From NCBI GenBank assembly GCA_028285445.1, contig JANQPQ010000027.1, positions 1 through 64,000 of the forward strand: 64,000 nt of DNA, read 5' to 3'. The notes beneath the pieces were generated by a model, which was not told where the DNA came from, did not search any database, and saw only the letters and a list, made by a program, of their open reading frames with translations. Every line of letters begins with the position of its first letter. The first letter of the stretch is position 1. The position numbers and the translations under genes were made by a program. Positions 1 to 8,041 of the stretch are shown here, piece by piece. The stretch comes from Cyclobacteriaceae bacterium. GTDB taxonomy: Bacteria; Bacteroidota; Bacteroidia; Cytophagales; Cyclobacteriaceae.

Positions 1-371
1 ACTACAAGGGGGAGGGTGTTATGAGCTTGGCCAGAGGTTTTATGTATGCCGGGGTTCCCAATGTGCTAATGAGCTTGTGGGCTGTTAATGATCGCTCTAC
101 TTCAGAAATTATGCAGGCCTTTTATAAGCATGTTGATGCAGGAAAGACCAAAGAGGCCGCTCTGCGCCAGGCGAAATTAGACTACCTGGCAACTGCTGAT
201 GATGTAACTGCCAACCCTTACTATTGGGCACCTTTTGTGATTTTGGGCGAAGTGGAGGAAGAGGAAAGCTCCGTAGATTCGTGGTGGGTAGTTTTTCCAG
301 TCTTGATAGTGATTCTGATTATCATCATCAACAACCGAAGAAAATATAGATACTACAAAAAGCGAGATTAG
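1..371 (+). CDS. CHAT-domain protein, C-terminal end only (5' end lies outside the window)
   Basis: The reading frame is open from the first bases, so only about 123 C-terminal residues are visible. They match the end of a CHAT domain (caspase-like peptidase fold, often fused to TPRs): the block KGEGVMSLARGFMYAGVPNV, then SLWAVND, then an FYKH helix, and finally NPYYWAPFVILGE. The last 30 residues form one transmembrane helix (WWVVFPVLIVILIIII) followed by a basic tail, so the protein is probably membrane anchored at its C terminus. Catalytic His and Cys would lie mostly upstream and cannot be checked. Its stop lies 3 bp from the stop of the convergent TPR gene. In Bacteroidota, CHAT/TPR proteins often sit beside a sigma factor, as here. 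The family call is firm; the substrate is unknown. Confidence 0.85.
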   Translation, partial: YKGEGVMSLARGFMYAGVPNVLMSLWAVNDRSTSEIMQAFYKHVDAGKTKEAALRQAKLDYLATADDVTANPYYWAPFVILGEVEEEESSVDSWWVVFPVLIVILIIIINNRRKYRYYKKRD

Positions 372-374
372 TTC

Positions 375-1124
375 TTACAACTGCTCCAAGATCTCTTCAG
401 CACGGGTACTATAACTATTCTCTTTTGTGATGATATGCTTGAGCAATCCCTCAGCTTCAACTTCGTTCCCATTCTTCATCTTCGCTAGTGCCAGATACCA
501 CAAAGCCTGATCTCTGAATTGCGTGTTGTTTGATTCAACGACAGCAGTCAAACTTTCAATTGCATGTTCCAGTCTATTAGTTTCCATTTGAGAAACTCCA
601 AGATAGAACTGCATATCAGCAGCTTCCGGCAATTCCTCCAATTCCGCCTGGAAGGCTTCAATAGCAGCTTCAAAATTACCGCTTTCGTAATAGGCTAGTG
701 CCTCATTTTGCTCCGGTGGGTTTTCTTCCTGCGATCGTTCTGTGGAGGTTATTACATTAGGATAAGACTGATAGTATTGGTTGTAGAGTTCGTCGGCTGT
801 TGGGCCGGAGTTCAAGATCAAATAGGTTGGAATGGCTAGAAGCACAATAGCTGCGGCTACCTTCCAAATAGATCCTAAACCTTTGCTAGGCTGCATCTCA
901 ACCACCTTCTCTTCATTGCTTTCTTCTTTGGGAAGATTGCTTTCAAGTTCCTGAAAATGAGATTTCAACTTTTCAGCTCTTATTTCATCCAATCCTTGTA
1001 GAACCCCGGCATGAGTTCGCACTTCCTCTTTTAAGCTGGAATCGTTTTCCATCTCTTTTTCAAATGCCGCCTTGTCGTTTTCGTCAAGCTGGCCTAGTAA
1101 GTATTGCTCTATTCTTGGGTCCAT
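375..1124 (-). CDS. Membrane-anchored TPR protein, probable anti-sigma-factor-like partner
   Basis: The protein has 249 residues. Residues 1-75 are charged and helical (starts MDPRIEQYLLGQLDENDKAA), resembling the cytoplasmic part of Bacteroidota anti-sigma proteins. One transmembrane helix follows near residues 87-104 (VAAAIVLLAIPTYLIL). The C-terminal half holds tetratricopeptide-like helices (ALAYYESGNFEAAIEAFQ; MQFYLGVSQMETNRLEHAI; ALWYLALAKMKNG). It begins 4 bp after the stop of the upstream sigma-factor gene, so the two are almost certainly co-transcribed, and this supports an anti-sigma or sigma-signalling role. There is no zinc-binding HxxxCxxC anti-sigma signature, so the anti-sigma role is inferred from topology and gene order. 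Confidence 0.75.
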   Translation of the reverse strand: MDPRIEQYLLGQLDENDKAAFEKEMENDSSLKEEVRTHAGVLQGLDEIRAEKLKSHFQELESNLPKEESNEEKVVEMQPSKGLGSIWKVAAAIVLLAIPTYLILNSGPTADELYNQYYQSYPNVITSTERSQEENPPEQNEALAYYESGNFEAAIEAFQAELEELPEAADMQFYLGVSQMETNRLEHAIESLTAVVESNNTQFRDQALWYLALAKMKNGNEVEAEGLLKHIITKENSYSTRAEEILEQL

Positions 1125-1128
1125 GAGC

Positions 1129-1710
1129 TTATACGTTTGCTTGCAGTATTTTTTCTTTCAATGTTTTCAAACATCGAGACTTTTGAGTCTTCACAACATC
1201 CTTGCTCTTGTAATCAAGCTTTTGGGCGATAGTTTCAATGTTTTGGTTTTCAACATAAAATAGCTCCAGGATAGACCGGCATGGCTCACCTAATGAGTCC
1301 AATTCGGTTTTGACTTTGCCCTTGATCTCACTGAGATCTTCAAAATCGTATCCAGCTTGAAAACTCAAGTGCTCCTGCACGTTCTCCTCGTGTCTATCAA
1401 TTTTCCTATCGTCTCTAAACTTTTTCAAAATCAAGTTCTTAGCTATACCGTAGAGATAAGTTTTTAAGTTGCTGCTGACATCCTTAATTCTGTTGTAGAG
1501 GATATTCTCATAAAAAATAATGATTGTATCCTGATAGATGTCTACCAACTGCTCCCTATCAATCCGGTAGTTATTTAACCCCCAGCCAATGAAGTCTTCG
1601 CGATTATTCAGATAGAATTCATCAAGTAACTGACGATTTCCACCTCTAATCTCATCCATCCATTGTTGAGGATTGAGCTCTAACGTCTTCGTAGGGTTTG
1701 TGCCTGCCAT
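1129..1710 (-). CDS. RNA polymerase sigma-70 family (ECF-type) factor
   Basis: The start is placed at the ATG giving MAGTNPTKTLEL; an in-frame extension upstream is rich in low-complexity residues and crosses the A/T-tract dyad. The 193-residue product has an ECF region 2 (DIYQDTIIIFYENI, then LKTYLYGIAKNLILKKFRD) and a C-terminal region 4 helix-turn-helix (PCRSILELFYVENQNIETIAQKLDYKSKDVVKTQKSR has the expected spacing, read in two blocks). It would direct RNA polymerase to a small regulon. The TPR/anti-sigma-like gene follows 4 bp downstream, and the divergent neighbour is a surface beta-helix protein, which is a possible target. Confident on family, not on regulon. Confidence 0.88.
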   Translation of the reverse strand: MAGTNPTKTLELNPQQWMDEIRGGNRQLLDEFYLNNREDFIGWGLNNYRIDREQLVDIYQDTIIIFYENILYNRIKDVSSNLKTYLYGIAKNLILKKFRDDRKIDRHEENVQEHLSFQAGYDFEDLSEIKGKVKTELDSLGEPCRSILELFYVENQNIETIAQKLDYKSKDVVKTQKSRCLKTLKEKILQANV

Positions 1711-1782
1711 CGGAAAAAGTAAACACGAAAAAAATTTTTTTTCATTTCTGTTTACCTCGTCAAATCTGTGGAACAAACCCTA
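1692..1782. promoter_or_regulatory. Nested inverted repeats between the divergent sigma-factor and surface-protein genes
   Basis: Two dyads share one centre. The inner one is GTAAACA at 1719-1725 and TGTTTAC at 1749-1755, flanking an A7T8 tract. The outer one is TAGGGTTTGT at 1692-1701 and ACAAACCCTA at 1773-1782. The outer left arm lies inside the first codons of the sigma gene, and the right arm is 21 bp before the start of the beta-helix gene. The layout suits an operator or shared control region of a divergent pair. Function is inference. Confidence 0.4.
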
Positions 1783-1803
1783 GAAATGCAAAAAAGCGCG
1801 AGT

Positions 1804-3018
1804 ATGAAAAAGATAACCGGACTACTATTATTAATTACAACGCTAGTTTTAGTAATCATCTCAATTACCCACTCCACGGCGCAAACAATACGCGTGGTAG
1901 ACAATAACTTCAATGCACCAACTGGCTCAAACGTTTATGCTACCTTACAGGAAGCTGTCGATGCTGCTACTGCCGGTGATATAATTCATGTGCAGCCTAG
2001 CCCCACAACTTACGGGAATGTCAGCATAGATAAGCAGTTGACTGTTAAGGGTATCGGTTTTAACCTTGATAAGGACATCCCTTTGCAGTCAAATATAGGA
2101 GCAGTCACGTTCACCAATAACATTGACAATACCTCTGATGCCTCAGGAAGTATTATCACAGGGCTGACAACAGGAGCAATCAACCTGGGGCTTGCAACCG
2201 GCCCAGCCTTTACGTTGCAGAATGTAACAATAGATAACTGTTTGTTTCAGTATATCGCAAACTTCACAGGGTCCACCTACATGCCTTTGGACAACATCGA
2301 AATTCGCAATAGTCAGAACTACAGTGGCGTGAGCATAAGTGGCATTGGTTCCGTGGCTATCTATTTAGCAAAGCAAGTAACGAATTCTCTGATACGCAAT
2401 AACGCTTTGGGCGTAGTGGTCTTCGACTCGACTACACCTGGCACAAACATTATCACTAACAATATAATGTATGGTTATGTGCGCGTTGATGCTGAAGGTA
2501 CAAACACAACCATTGTAAATAATGATTTCATTTCAGCCTCAGGCTCAAACAGAGCCTTTGGTGCAGTTTTGCGTGATTGCATTGTAGCTAATAATATATT
2601 CTATGGCAGAACACCAAGTAATGTTACGGGTGGTGCATCCACAGATGCCAACTTCCAGCGTAATACCTTCACCAACAATCTTAGCTTCAGCACCGGTGAC
2701 GATATGTTGCCACCAGCTGGTGGAGGTGTTGGAAACTCAGGTACTGGAAACATCGAGGCCCAGTCCCCACTTTTTCAGAATGTGCCTCTTTTGGACACTT
2801 GGGATGCATCATATGATTTTACACTGACAGGAGGATCACCAGCATTGAGCGCTGGCAGCGATGGCACGGATATAGGTATCTCAGGTGGTGCCTATCCGTT
2901 TTCTGGAAACTTTGTGTTTACAACCACTGCATTTCCTGTTATTCAAATTCTCAATACCTCAACCATTATTAATCCAGGAGACAATCTCAACGTTCGCATC
3001 AAGGCTTCAGGAAACTAG
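1804..3018 (+). CDS. Exported right-handed parallel beta-helix repeat protein
   Basis: The start is taken at ATG 1804, which gives a clean signal peptide (MKKITGLLLLITTLVLVIIS, cleavage after STAQ); two upstream in-frame ATGs would add a polar extension. The 404-residue protein opens with the beta-helix entry motif ATLQEAVDAATAGDIIHVQP, then carries repeated short Asn/Ile-rich coils such as NSLIRNNALGVVV, NIITNNIMYGYV and CIVANNIFYG, typical of pectate-lyase-like or surface beta-helix folds. No catalytic residues can be assigned. It lacks a T9SS sorting domain and ends in LNVRIKASGN. It precedes the PKD protein gene by 34 bp on the same strand, suggesting one surface-protein operon. Confidence 0.75.
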   Translation: MKKITGLLLLITTLVLVIISITHSTAQTIRVVDNNFNAPTGSNVYATLQEAVDAATAGDIIHVQPSPTTYGNVSIDKQLTVKGIGFNLDKDIPLQSNIGAVTFTNNIDNTSDASGSIITGLTTGAINLGLATGPAFTLQNVTIDNCLFQYIANFTGSTYMPLDNIEIRNSQNYSGVSISGIGSVAIYLAKQVTNSLIRNNALGVVVFDSTTPGTNIITNNIMYGYVRVDAEGTNTTIVNNDFISASGSNRAFGAVLRDCIVANNIFYGRTPSNVTGGASTDANFQRNTFTNNLSFSTGDDMLPPAGGGVGNSGTGNIEAQSPLFQNVPLLDTWDASYDFTLTGGSPALSAGSDGTDIGISGGAYPFSGNFVFTTTAFPVIQILNTSTIINPGDNLNVRIKASGN

Positions 3019-3052
3019 GTAACAAATCCAGTCAACCCTGATTTACAAAAAG

Positions 3053-6000
3053 ATGCACCGCATACTGATAGCCATATGCTTTTCACTGATATCACTGGGT
3101 TCATTCGCCCAAGCTGATATCACGGCCATGGAATATTTCTTTGATGATGATCCCGGCTATGGTTCTGGAACACCTATCGCCATCTCACAGGCTTCTACCA
3201 TTGATATCAATATCAACCTGTCGACAGCCGCACTATCTCAGGGTTACCATACCCTCTATGTGCGCGCCCAAGATCAGAATGGCGAGTGGGGGCTAGTCGA
3301 GAAAAGAGCTTTTATTATTCAGGATGTTGCGGGGGCAAATCCACCAGCAGCAGATATTAACAAGGTTGAATATTTCATCGTCAACAACGTCGATCCCGGC
3401 AGTGGAACAGATGTACCTGTTTCCACTTCCGGGACGATAGATGAAAATATCGTTGCCAACACAGCGGCTTTGCCAGTAGGCACCTATACTATCTATGCCC
3501 GCGCCAGGAATACCGATAATGTTTGGGGGCTGTATGAAACAAGAACATTCCTTGTTGCAGATGGCGTCGGTGGGGGATCACCGCCAACTCCGAACGTTGT
3601 AGACGTAGAGTATTTTATTGGTAACGATCCAGGGCACGGTTCTGGAACCTCCCTGGCGGGATCCTTTTCTGCAAACACTACCATCGATTTTAACGACATA
3701 ATTCCGCAGAGCCTCCCTGATGGATACCATACTATTTATGTGAGAGCCCAAGACGCCAATGGCATTTGGGGCCTAAAGGAGGCCCGAACATTTTTAATAC
3801 AACAAGTTGCAGGAGGCCCTCCAGTTATCTCTCCTGTTGAAGAGCTCGAGTATTTCTTTGATAATGATCCCGGCGTGGGAAGCGCTACCCCGCTGGGGAC
3901 ATTTTCTGCAGCTACAACTATCGACATCAATGAAGTCATCACCCAGGCATTGGCTGATGGCTACCATTACATAAATATCAGGGGCCGCAATCAAGATGGC
4001 ACCTGGGGTTTGACAGAAAGGCGACCAATTCTGATTCAACAAAGTGGCAGCGGTGGCCCAGGCCCGGTTTCAGATATTACCAAAATCGAATATTTCTTTA
4101 ACGATGATCCGGGCCTGGGCAATGCCACTGAAATGACCATAACCCCAGGGCCTGTAATAGACATTATGAGTATCGACCTGCCAACATCCCCGACAATCCC
4201 CGAGGGTACGAATACCATTACGGTTCGCGCTCAAAACGCTCTCGGGGAATGGGGTGTTGGCGAGTTACGAGAGTTTGATGTAATGGATGATTGCACCCAG
4301 CCCACTGCCAGTTTTACTCCGTTTTTGGCCTGCGCCACTGAGCCAGTATCTTTTATGGACAACAGTACAGATATTCAGCCAGACGCTCAGTACCGCTGGT
4401 ATTTCGATGGCGACAATATCGTGGATGATAATACAGTTGGAAGTACCAGCTTCACTTTTGCTCAGCCTGGAAGTTATGACGTTGGGTTGGCCATTTCTCA
4501 AGGTCAGATTTGTTACGACAGCATTGGTGTCACCATAATAGTAAAGCCGCTACCAGTAGTGGTTTTCTCCGCCAACAATCCGGTGCAAGGGACCGTAACG
4601 AACTTTACAGTTTCTTCCGCAAACGTGGATCCTGGAGCAACCTGGGACTGGGATTTTGATGGTGATGGTACAATAGATGACAATACCGCCGGCAATACAT
4701 CTCACATTTACTCGGCTTCCGGTTCTTTCACCGCACGCCTCACGGTAAGTGATGGTGCAGGTTGTGATGTTTTGGCAACATCCAGGGTTACTGTAGCTCC
4801 TGAAGGTAGCGGCGGAGGCGGTGGAGGCTCACCTTTGGCTAATTTCACAGCCGCCGCCATTTGCGATGGTGAAGTTTCAATCTTTACAGACCTTTCCCAG
4901 AATATACCCACCGGATCAACCTATAGCTGGGACTTCGATTCCGATGGAGTTGAAGATGATAACACGGTTGGAAGCACAACATTTTCATATCCCGCGCCTG
5001 GTGATTATGTAACAACCTTAATCATTAATCTCAATGGTGGTGGCACAACTCAAGCTATCCAAACGGCAACTGTGACTGACATCCCAATTGCAGATTTCGA
5101 TGCCAATGTAGTTTGCGTTGGTATCGCTACGGATTTTACAGATATGTCTCTTGACTTAGATCCGTCAGTGGCTTATGCCTGGGATTTTGATAATGATGGA
5201 ATTGATGACGCAACTACAGCCGGTAACGTGTCTTTTACTTATCCCTCGGCTGGTGACTTTCTGGCCAAACTAACAGTTGACAATGGTAACGGCTGCGAAG
5301 AAATACTAGTTAAGCAGGTAAAAGTGCTGGGCATGCCAACTCCGCAGTTTATTAATGCTCAAGTCTGTGTTGGGGAGCAAATGACTTTCACCGATCAAAG
5401 TACAACACTAGAGAATGGAGCTACCTACAGCTGGGATTTTGATGGAGATGGAGTGGAAGATGACAACGTGACTGGTGATGCTAGTTTCACCTACACACAG
5501 GTTGGCACTTACGATGCCACACTTACCATCGATAACGGAGTTGGGTGCCAGACGCAATTTATGTTACCAGTTACCGTAAGCAATATACCCACTGCGGCAT
5601 TTACACTAGATGCACGCTGTTTCGGCCAAAATTCAATCATAACTGATATGTCTACTGAGTTAAGCCCCGGCGCCACTTATAGCTGGGACTTTGATGGTGA
5701 CGGCATAGAAGACAGTAATACCGCAGGCGATCAAACTTTTGTCTATCCAACATTCCAAAGCTATTTGGCCAGACTAACCATTGATAATGGTGGAGGATGT
5801 GTCTCAACTGCCGAAGTGCTGGTAAACTTCAAGGATGCCGCATTGCCTGATTTTGTAGCCTCTGAAGCATGCCAGAGCCAGGAGGTGATATTTACAGACC
5901 TCTCAACTCAGCTGGAGGTGGGTGCCATGTACAGTTGGGATTTCAATGGAGATGGATTCGAAGATAGCGCTTTCCCTGGTAGTACATCTTGGACTTACGA

Positions 6001-6826
6001 TCAGCCGGGAACTTATCAGGCTACGCTAACTATAGACAATGGCAATAGCTGCCTGGCTGTGAAGACGATTGAGGTTGAAGTGACAGCACCTCCTGCATTA
6101 GAGTTAGGTGATGATGTGCTGTTATGCGTTGAGGGAACAGTCACCCTGGATGCGGGCCCTGGCTACTCTTCTTATTTCTGGCAAGATGGTTCTACAGAGC
6201 AAACACTAACCGTTGATCAAATTGGAGATTACTGGGTTGCAGTTACAGATGCTAAAGGTTGCATAAATATTGACACCATTGGTGTGAAGCTGAAAGGGCC
6301 ACCACTTGCAGATTTCGGCTATCAGATCGAGTTGACAACGGACGGCATCATGGTGCATTTTCAAAACCAGACAGTAAACGGAGAAACCTACTCCTGGAAT
6401 TTTGGTGATGGTGGCTCATCTTTGGATGAAAGCCCTTCCCACCTCTATCAGGATTTCTTCTTCTATAAGCCAACGGTTTATGAGGTATGTATGCAGGCTA
6501 GTAACAATTGTGCTGATAGCACTGTTTGTCAAATGATATTACTGTCACCAACAGGGGCTGATGAAACTGAAATTTCAACATTGACAGTATTCCCTAATCC
6601 AAGTAACAACGGTTTTTTCCAAATTAATTTTAACCTTGAAAAACCTCAGGAGATTATAATACAAGTGCTGGACCTACAGGGACGAGTAATTAAGAATACA
6701 AAGCGCCAGTCGGATGGTGCAGGAGTTTTTGAGGAAATCGACCTCAGTAAAGAGTCAAAAGGAGTTTACCTGCTGAGAGTAATTCATGAAGAAGGCACTG
6801 AAAATAGAAAATTGATCTATGAATAA
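3053..6826 (+). CDS. Giant surface protein: five novel 80-residue repeats, eight PKD domains, T9SS type A sorting domain
   Basis: This 1257-residue secreted protein has a signal peptide (residues 1-19, ending GSFAQ). Residues 26 to about 415 hold five copies of a repeat that opens with EYFFDDDPGYGSGT and closes with YVRAQDQNGEWGL-type text. Residues 416-1016 hold seven PKD-type domains, most with the strand YSWDFDGDGVEDDN; the DxDxDG pattern resembles calcium-binding loops. A glycine linker (GSGGGGGGS) precedes the third PKD. An immunoglobulin-like module (about 1016-1082) and an eighth PKD (YSWNFGDGG) follow. Residues 1168-1257 form a type A T9SS sorting domain (TVFPNPSNNGFFQI; GRVIKNT; KGVYLLRV), so the protein should cross the outer membrane by T9SS and be surface attached. 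It is probably an adhesin or matrix component. The next lipoprotein gene overlaps its end by 8 bp. Confidence 0.9.
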   Translation: MHRILIAICFSLISLGSFAQADITAMEYFFDDDPGYGSGTPIAISQASTIDININLSTAALSQGYHTLYVRAQDQNGEWGLVEKRAFIIQDVAGANPPAADINKVEYFIVNNVDPGSGTDVPVSTSGTIDENIVANTAALPVGTYTIYARARNTDNVWGLYETRTFLVADGVGGGSPPTPNVVDVEYFIGNDPGHGSGTSLAGSFSANTTIDFNDIIPQSLPDGYHTIYVRAQDANGIWGLKEARTFLIQQVAGGPPVISPVEELEYFFDNDPGVGSATPLGTFSAATTIDINEVITQALADGYHYINIRGRNQDGTWGLTERRPILIQQSGSGGPGPVSDITKIEYFFNDDPGLGNATEMTITPGPVIDIMSIDLPTSPTIPEGTNTITVRAQNALGEWGVGELREFDVMDDCTQPTASFTPFLACATEPVSFMDNSTDIQPDAQYRWYFDGDNIVDDNTVGSTSFTFAQPGSYDVGLAISQGQICYDSIGVTIIVKPLPVVVFSANNPVQGTVTNFTVSSANVDPGATWDWDFDGDGTIDDNTAGNTSHIYSASGSFTARLTVSDGAGCDVLATSRVTVAPEGSGGGGGGSPLANFTAAAICDGEVSIFTDLSQNIPTGSTYSWDFDSDGVEDDNTVGSTTFSYPAPGDYVTTLIINLNGGGTTQAIQTATVTDIPIADFDANVVCVGIATDFTDMSLDLDPSVAYAWDFDNDGIDDATTAGNVSFTYPSAGDFLAKLTVDNGNGCEEILVKQVKVLGMPTPQFINAQVCVGEQMTFTDQSTTLENGATYSWDFDGDGVEDDNVTGDASFTYTQVGTYDATLTIDNGVGCQTQFMLPVTVSNIPTAAFTLDARCFGQNSIITDMSTELSPGATYSWDFDGDGIEDSNTAGDQTFVYPTFQSYLARLTIDNGGGCVSTAEVLVNFKDAALPDFVASEACQSQEVIFTDLSTQLEVGAMYSWDFNGDGFEDSAFPGSTSWTYDQPGTYQATLTIDNGNSCLAVKTIEVEVTAPPALELGDDVLLCVEGTVTLDAGPGYSSYFWQDGSTEQTLTVDQIGDYWVAVTDAKGCINIDTIGVKLKGPPLADFGYQIELTTDGIMVHFQNQTVNGETYSWNFGDGGSSLDESPSHLYQDFFFYKPTVYEVCMQASNNCADSTVCQMILLSPTGADETEISTLTVFPNPSNNGFFQINFNLEKPQEIIIQVLDLQGRVIKNTKRQSDGAGVFEEIDLSKESKGVYLLRVIHEEGTENRKLIYE
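3128..4290 (+). repeat. Five tandem ~240-bp coding repeats (80-residue surface module)
   Basis: Repeat units begin near 3128, 3366, 3605, 3844 and 4087, a period of 238-243 bp. Each encodes an EYF(F/I)xxDPGxGxxT head, a middle segment with I-D-I-N, and a tail of the form YHTxYVRAQDxxGxWGLxExRxFxIQ. Divergence between units at DNA level shows they are old protein repeats, not recent duplications. Confidence 0.8.
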
Positions 6827-7247
6827 GCTAAGCTACATAAGAGGCCTGCTTGCCATACTAATGATTGCAGCTGCTATTTCTGGCTGTGAAGTCGACAGTA
6901 GTGTTGAGCCACCAGAAAAGGAGTTTTTCATTAGCAAGGATTGGAAGATCAAAGGCGTGCAGGTAAATGGTGCTGAAGTGACCAATACCGATCTCAGCTT
7001 ATATAGATTATCGCTAAATGAGGACTTCACCTTTACCAGGATTGGCATCGAAGGTGCTGAGGAGAGCGGGAGCTGGAACCTTAATGCCAGCAAAACGCAG
7101 CTGTTTCTATTTGTTGGGCAGGCCAATGAGGAGCGCTATTTCATTATCGACCTTCAGGTTAGGAAATTGGTATTACAAATTATTCAGGATGATAATAAGA
7201 TCGGAACGCTGGAAATAAAGTATGAACTGGAACCTTTAAGGGACTGA
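6819..7247 (+). CDS. Small lipoprotein, lipocalin-like
   Basis: This 142-residue protein has a lipoprotein signal peptide with lipobox AISGC (cysteine near residue 23). The mature part reads as a small beta-rich barrel (DWKIKGVQVNGAEV; LSLNEDFTFTRIG; GSWNLNASKTQLFL), the pattern of Bacteroidota lipocalin-like lipoproteins. The start overlaps the end of the PKD protein gene by 8 bp, and the barrel gene follows 1 bp after its stop, so translational coupling in one operon is likely. It could help stabilise or display the surface protein; that is inference from position only. Confidence 0.7.
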   Translation: MNKLSYIRGLLAILMIAAAISGCEVDSSVEPPEKEFFISKDWKIKGVQVNGAEVTNTDLSLYRLSLNEDFTFTRIGIEGAEESGSWNLNASKTQLFLFVGQANEERYFIIDLQVRKLVLQIIQDDNKIGTLEIKYELEPLRD

Positions 7248-7248
7248 T

Positions 7249-7902
7249 ATGAACAGGCTAGGATTCTTAATTCTTTTTTTGGCAGCCACTATTGTTAGCG
7301 AGGCTCAGGTAACTGTTGGCCCAAAAGTCGGATTTTCTCTTTCACGACAAAAAGAAACATCTCCCTATCAGGTGCTCAAGCAGGGAGTCCACTATGGTGG
7401 TGTGGCTCGCATTGAAATTCTAGACTTTCTTTCTATCCAGGGAGAGATTCTGGTTTCCCAAAAAGGCTATCGTGAAGAATTTGATGGCGATCAGGCATTT
7501 GATGAGCTTACCAGTACCTACCTGGAAATTCCTGCCATGGTGAGTTTGTCCAAGGCCACTAACGACTTTACCATCATTGCCAACGCCGGGGTATATAATG
7601 CCTTCTGGCAAGCAGGTGAATTTCAATCTACAATTGATGGCCCTGACGCCATCATCACAGAATCGTATCAATTTGTTTCATCCCCCGATGCCAGCGGTTA
7701 TAAAGACAACCGGGTAGACTTTGGTGTACTCGGTGGCTTAGGGATCCTGTATGACCGTTTTGGCTCGGGGAATTTTATATTGGAGTTCCGTTATGCCAAG
7801 GGCCTTTCTAAGATCAATAGCTTTGAGGTAGAGCCCTCTGACTACAATCCTCGCAAGAACGAGACATTTAGTGTATCACTGAGTTATATGCTGTTCTTGT
7901 AG
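7249..7902 (+). CDS. Outer-membrane beta-barrel protein (PorT/OMP_b-brl-like)
   Basis: A 217-residue exported protein with signal peptide ending SEAQ. It begins VTVGPKVGFSLSRQK and continues with alternating amphipathic strands (FLSIQGEILVSQKGY; YLEIPAMVSLS; VDFGVLGGLGILY) and ends in an aromatic-rich last strand (TFSVSLSYMLFL), as for small 8-strand Bacteroidota barrels. It is the last gene of the 1.8-7.9 kb surface locus, starting 1 bp after the lipoprotein stop. It may anchor or interact with the secreted PKD protein, but nothing in the sequence proves this. Confidence 0.75.
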   Translation: MNRLGFLILFLAATIVSEAQVTVGPKVGFSLSRQKETSPYQVLKQGVHYGGVARIEILDFLSIQGEILVSQKGYREEFDGDQAFDELTSTYLEIPAMVSLSKATNDFTIIANAGVYNAFWQAGEFQSTIDGPDAIITESYQFVSSPDASGYKDNRVDFGVLGGLGILYDRFGSGNFILEFRYAKGLSKINSFEVEPSDYNPRKNETFSVSLSYMLFL

Positions 7903-8041
7903 CCTACGGCCTTTTTCAGCGGAGTTTTTAGCTACGGAAGTATTTCTGCATTGGGTTCGGAGACTCTTCACTGACGCTTCGAGAAGGATGCAGCCTTGTT
8001 GAATTCCTTCTCAGCTACTATCTTGACCGCAATCCTAAGTT

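Noticed and set aside
1698..1907. A 69-codon plus-strand frame through the sigma/beta-helix divergent region
   Set aside because: It overlaps the beta-helix signal peptide in a different frame and shows no coding features.
3128..4290. A possible CRISPR array, because of regular ~240-bp periodicity
   Set aside because: The repeat is protein-coding, units differ at DNA level and there are no 20-40-bp direct repeats with spacers.
3493..4911. Several antisense open frames of 60-80 codons on the minus strand within the PKD gene
   Set aside because: They lie fully inside the long, well-supported PKD reading frame, have no promoter, ribosome site or recognisable domain, and are the expected by-product of GC-rich repeats.
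7903..8041. A possible small gene or tRNA remnant in the gap before the glycosyltransferase-like gene
   Set aside because: No open frame with a start codon and no cloverleaf could be found; nothing identifiable is present.
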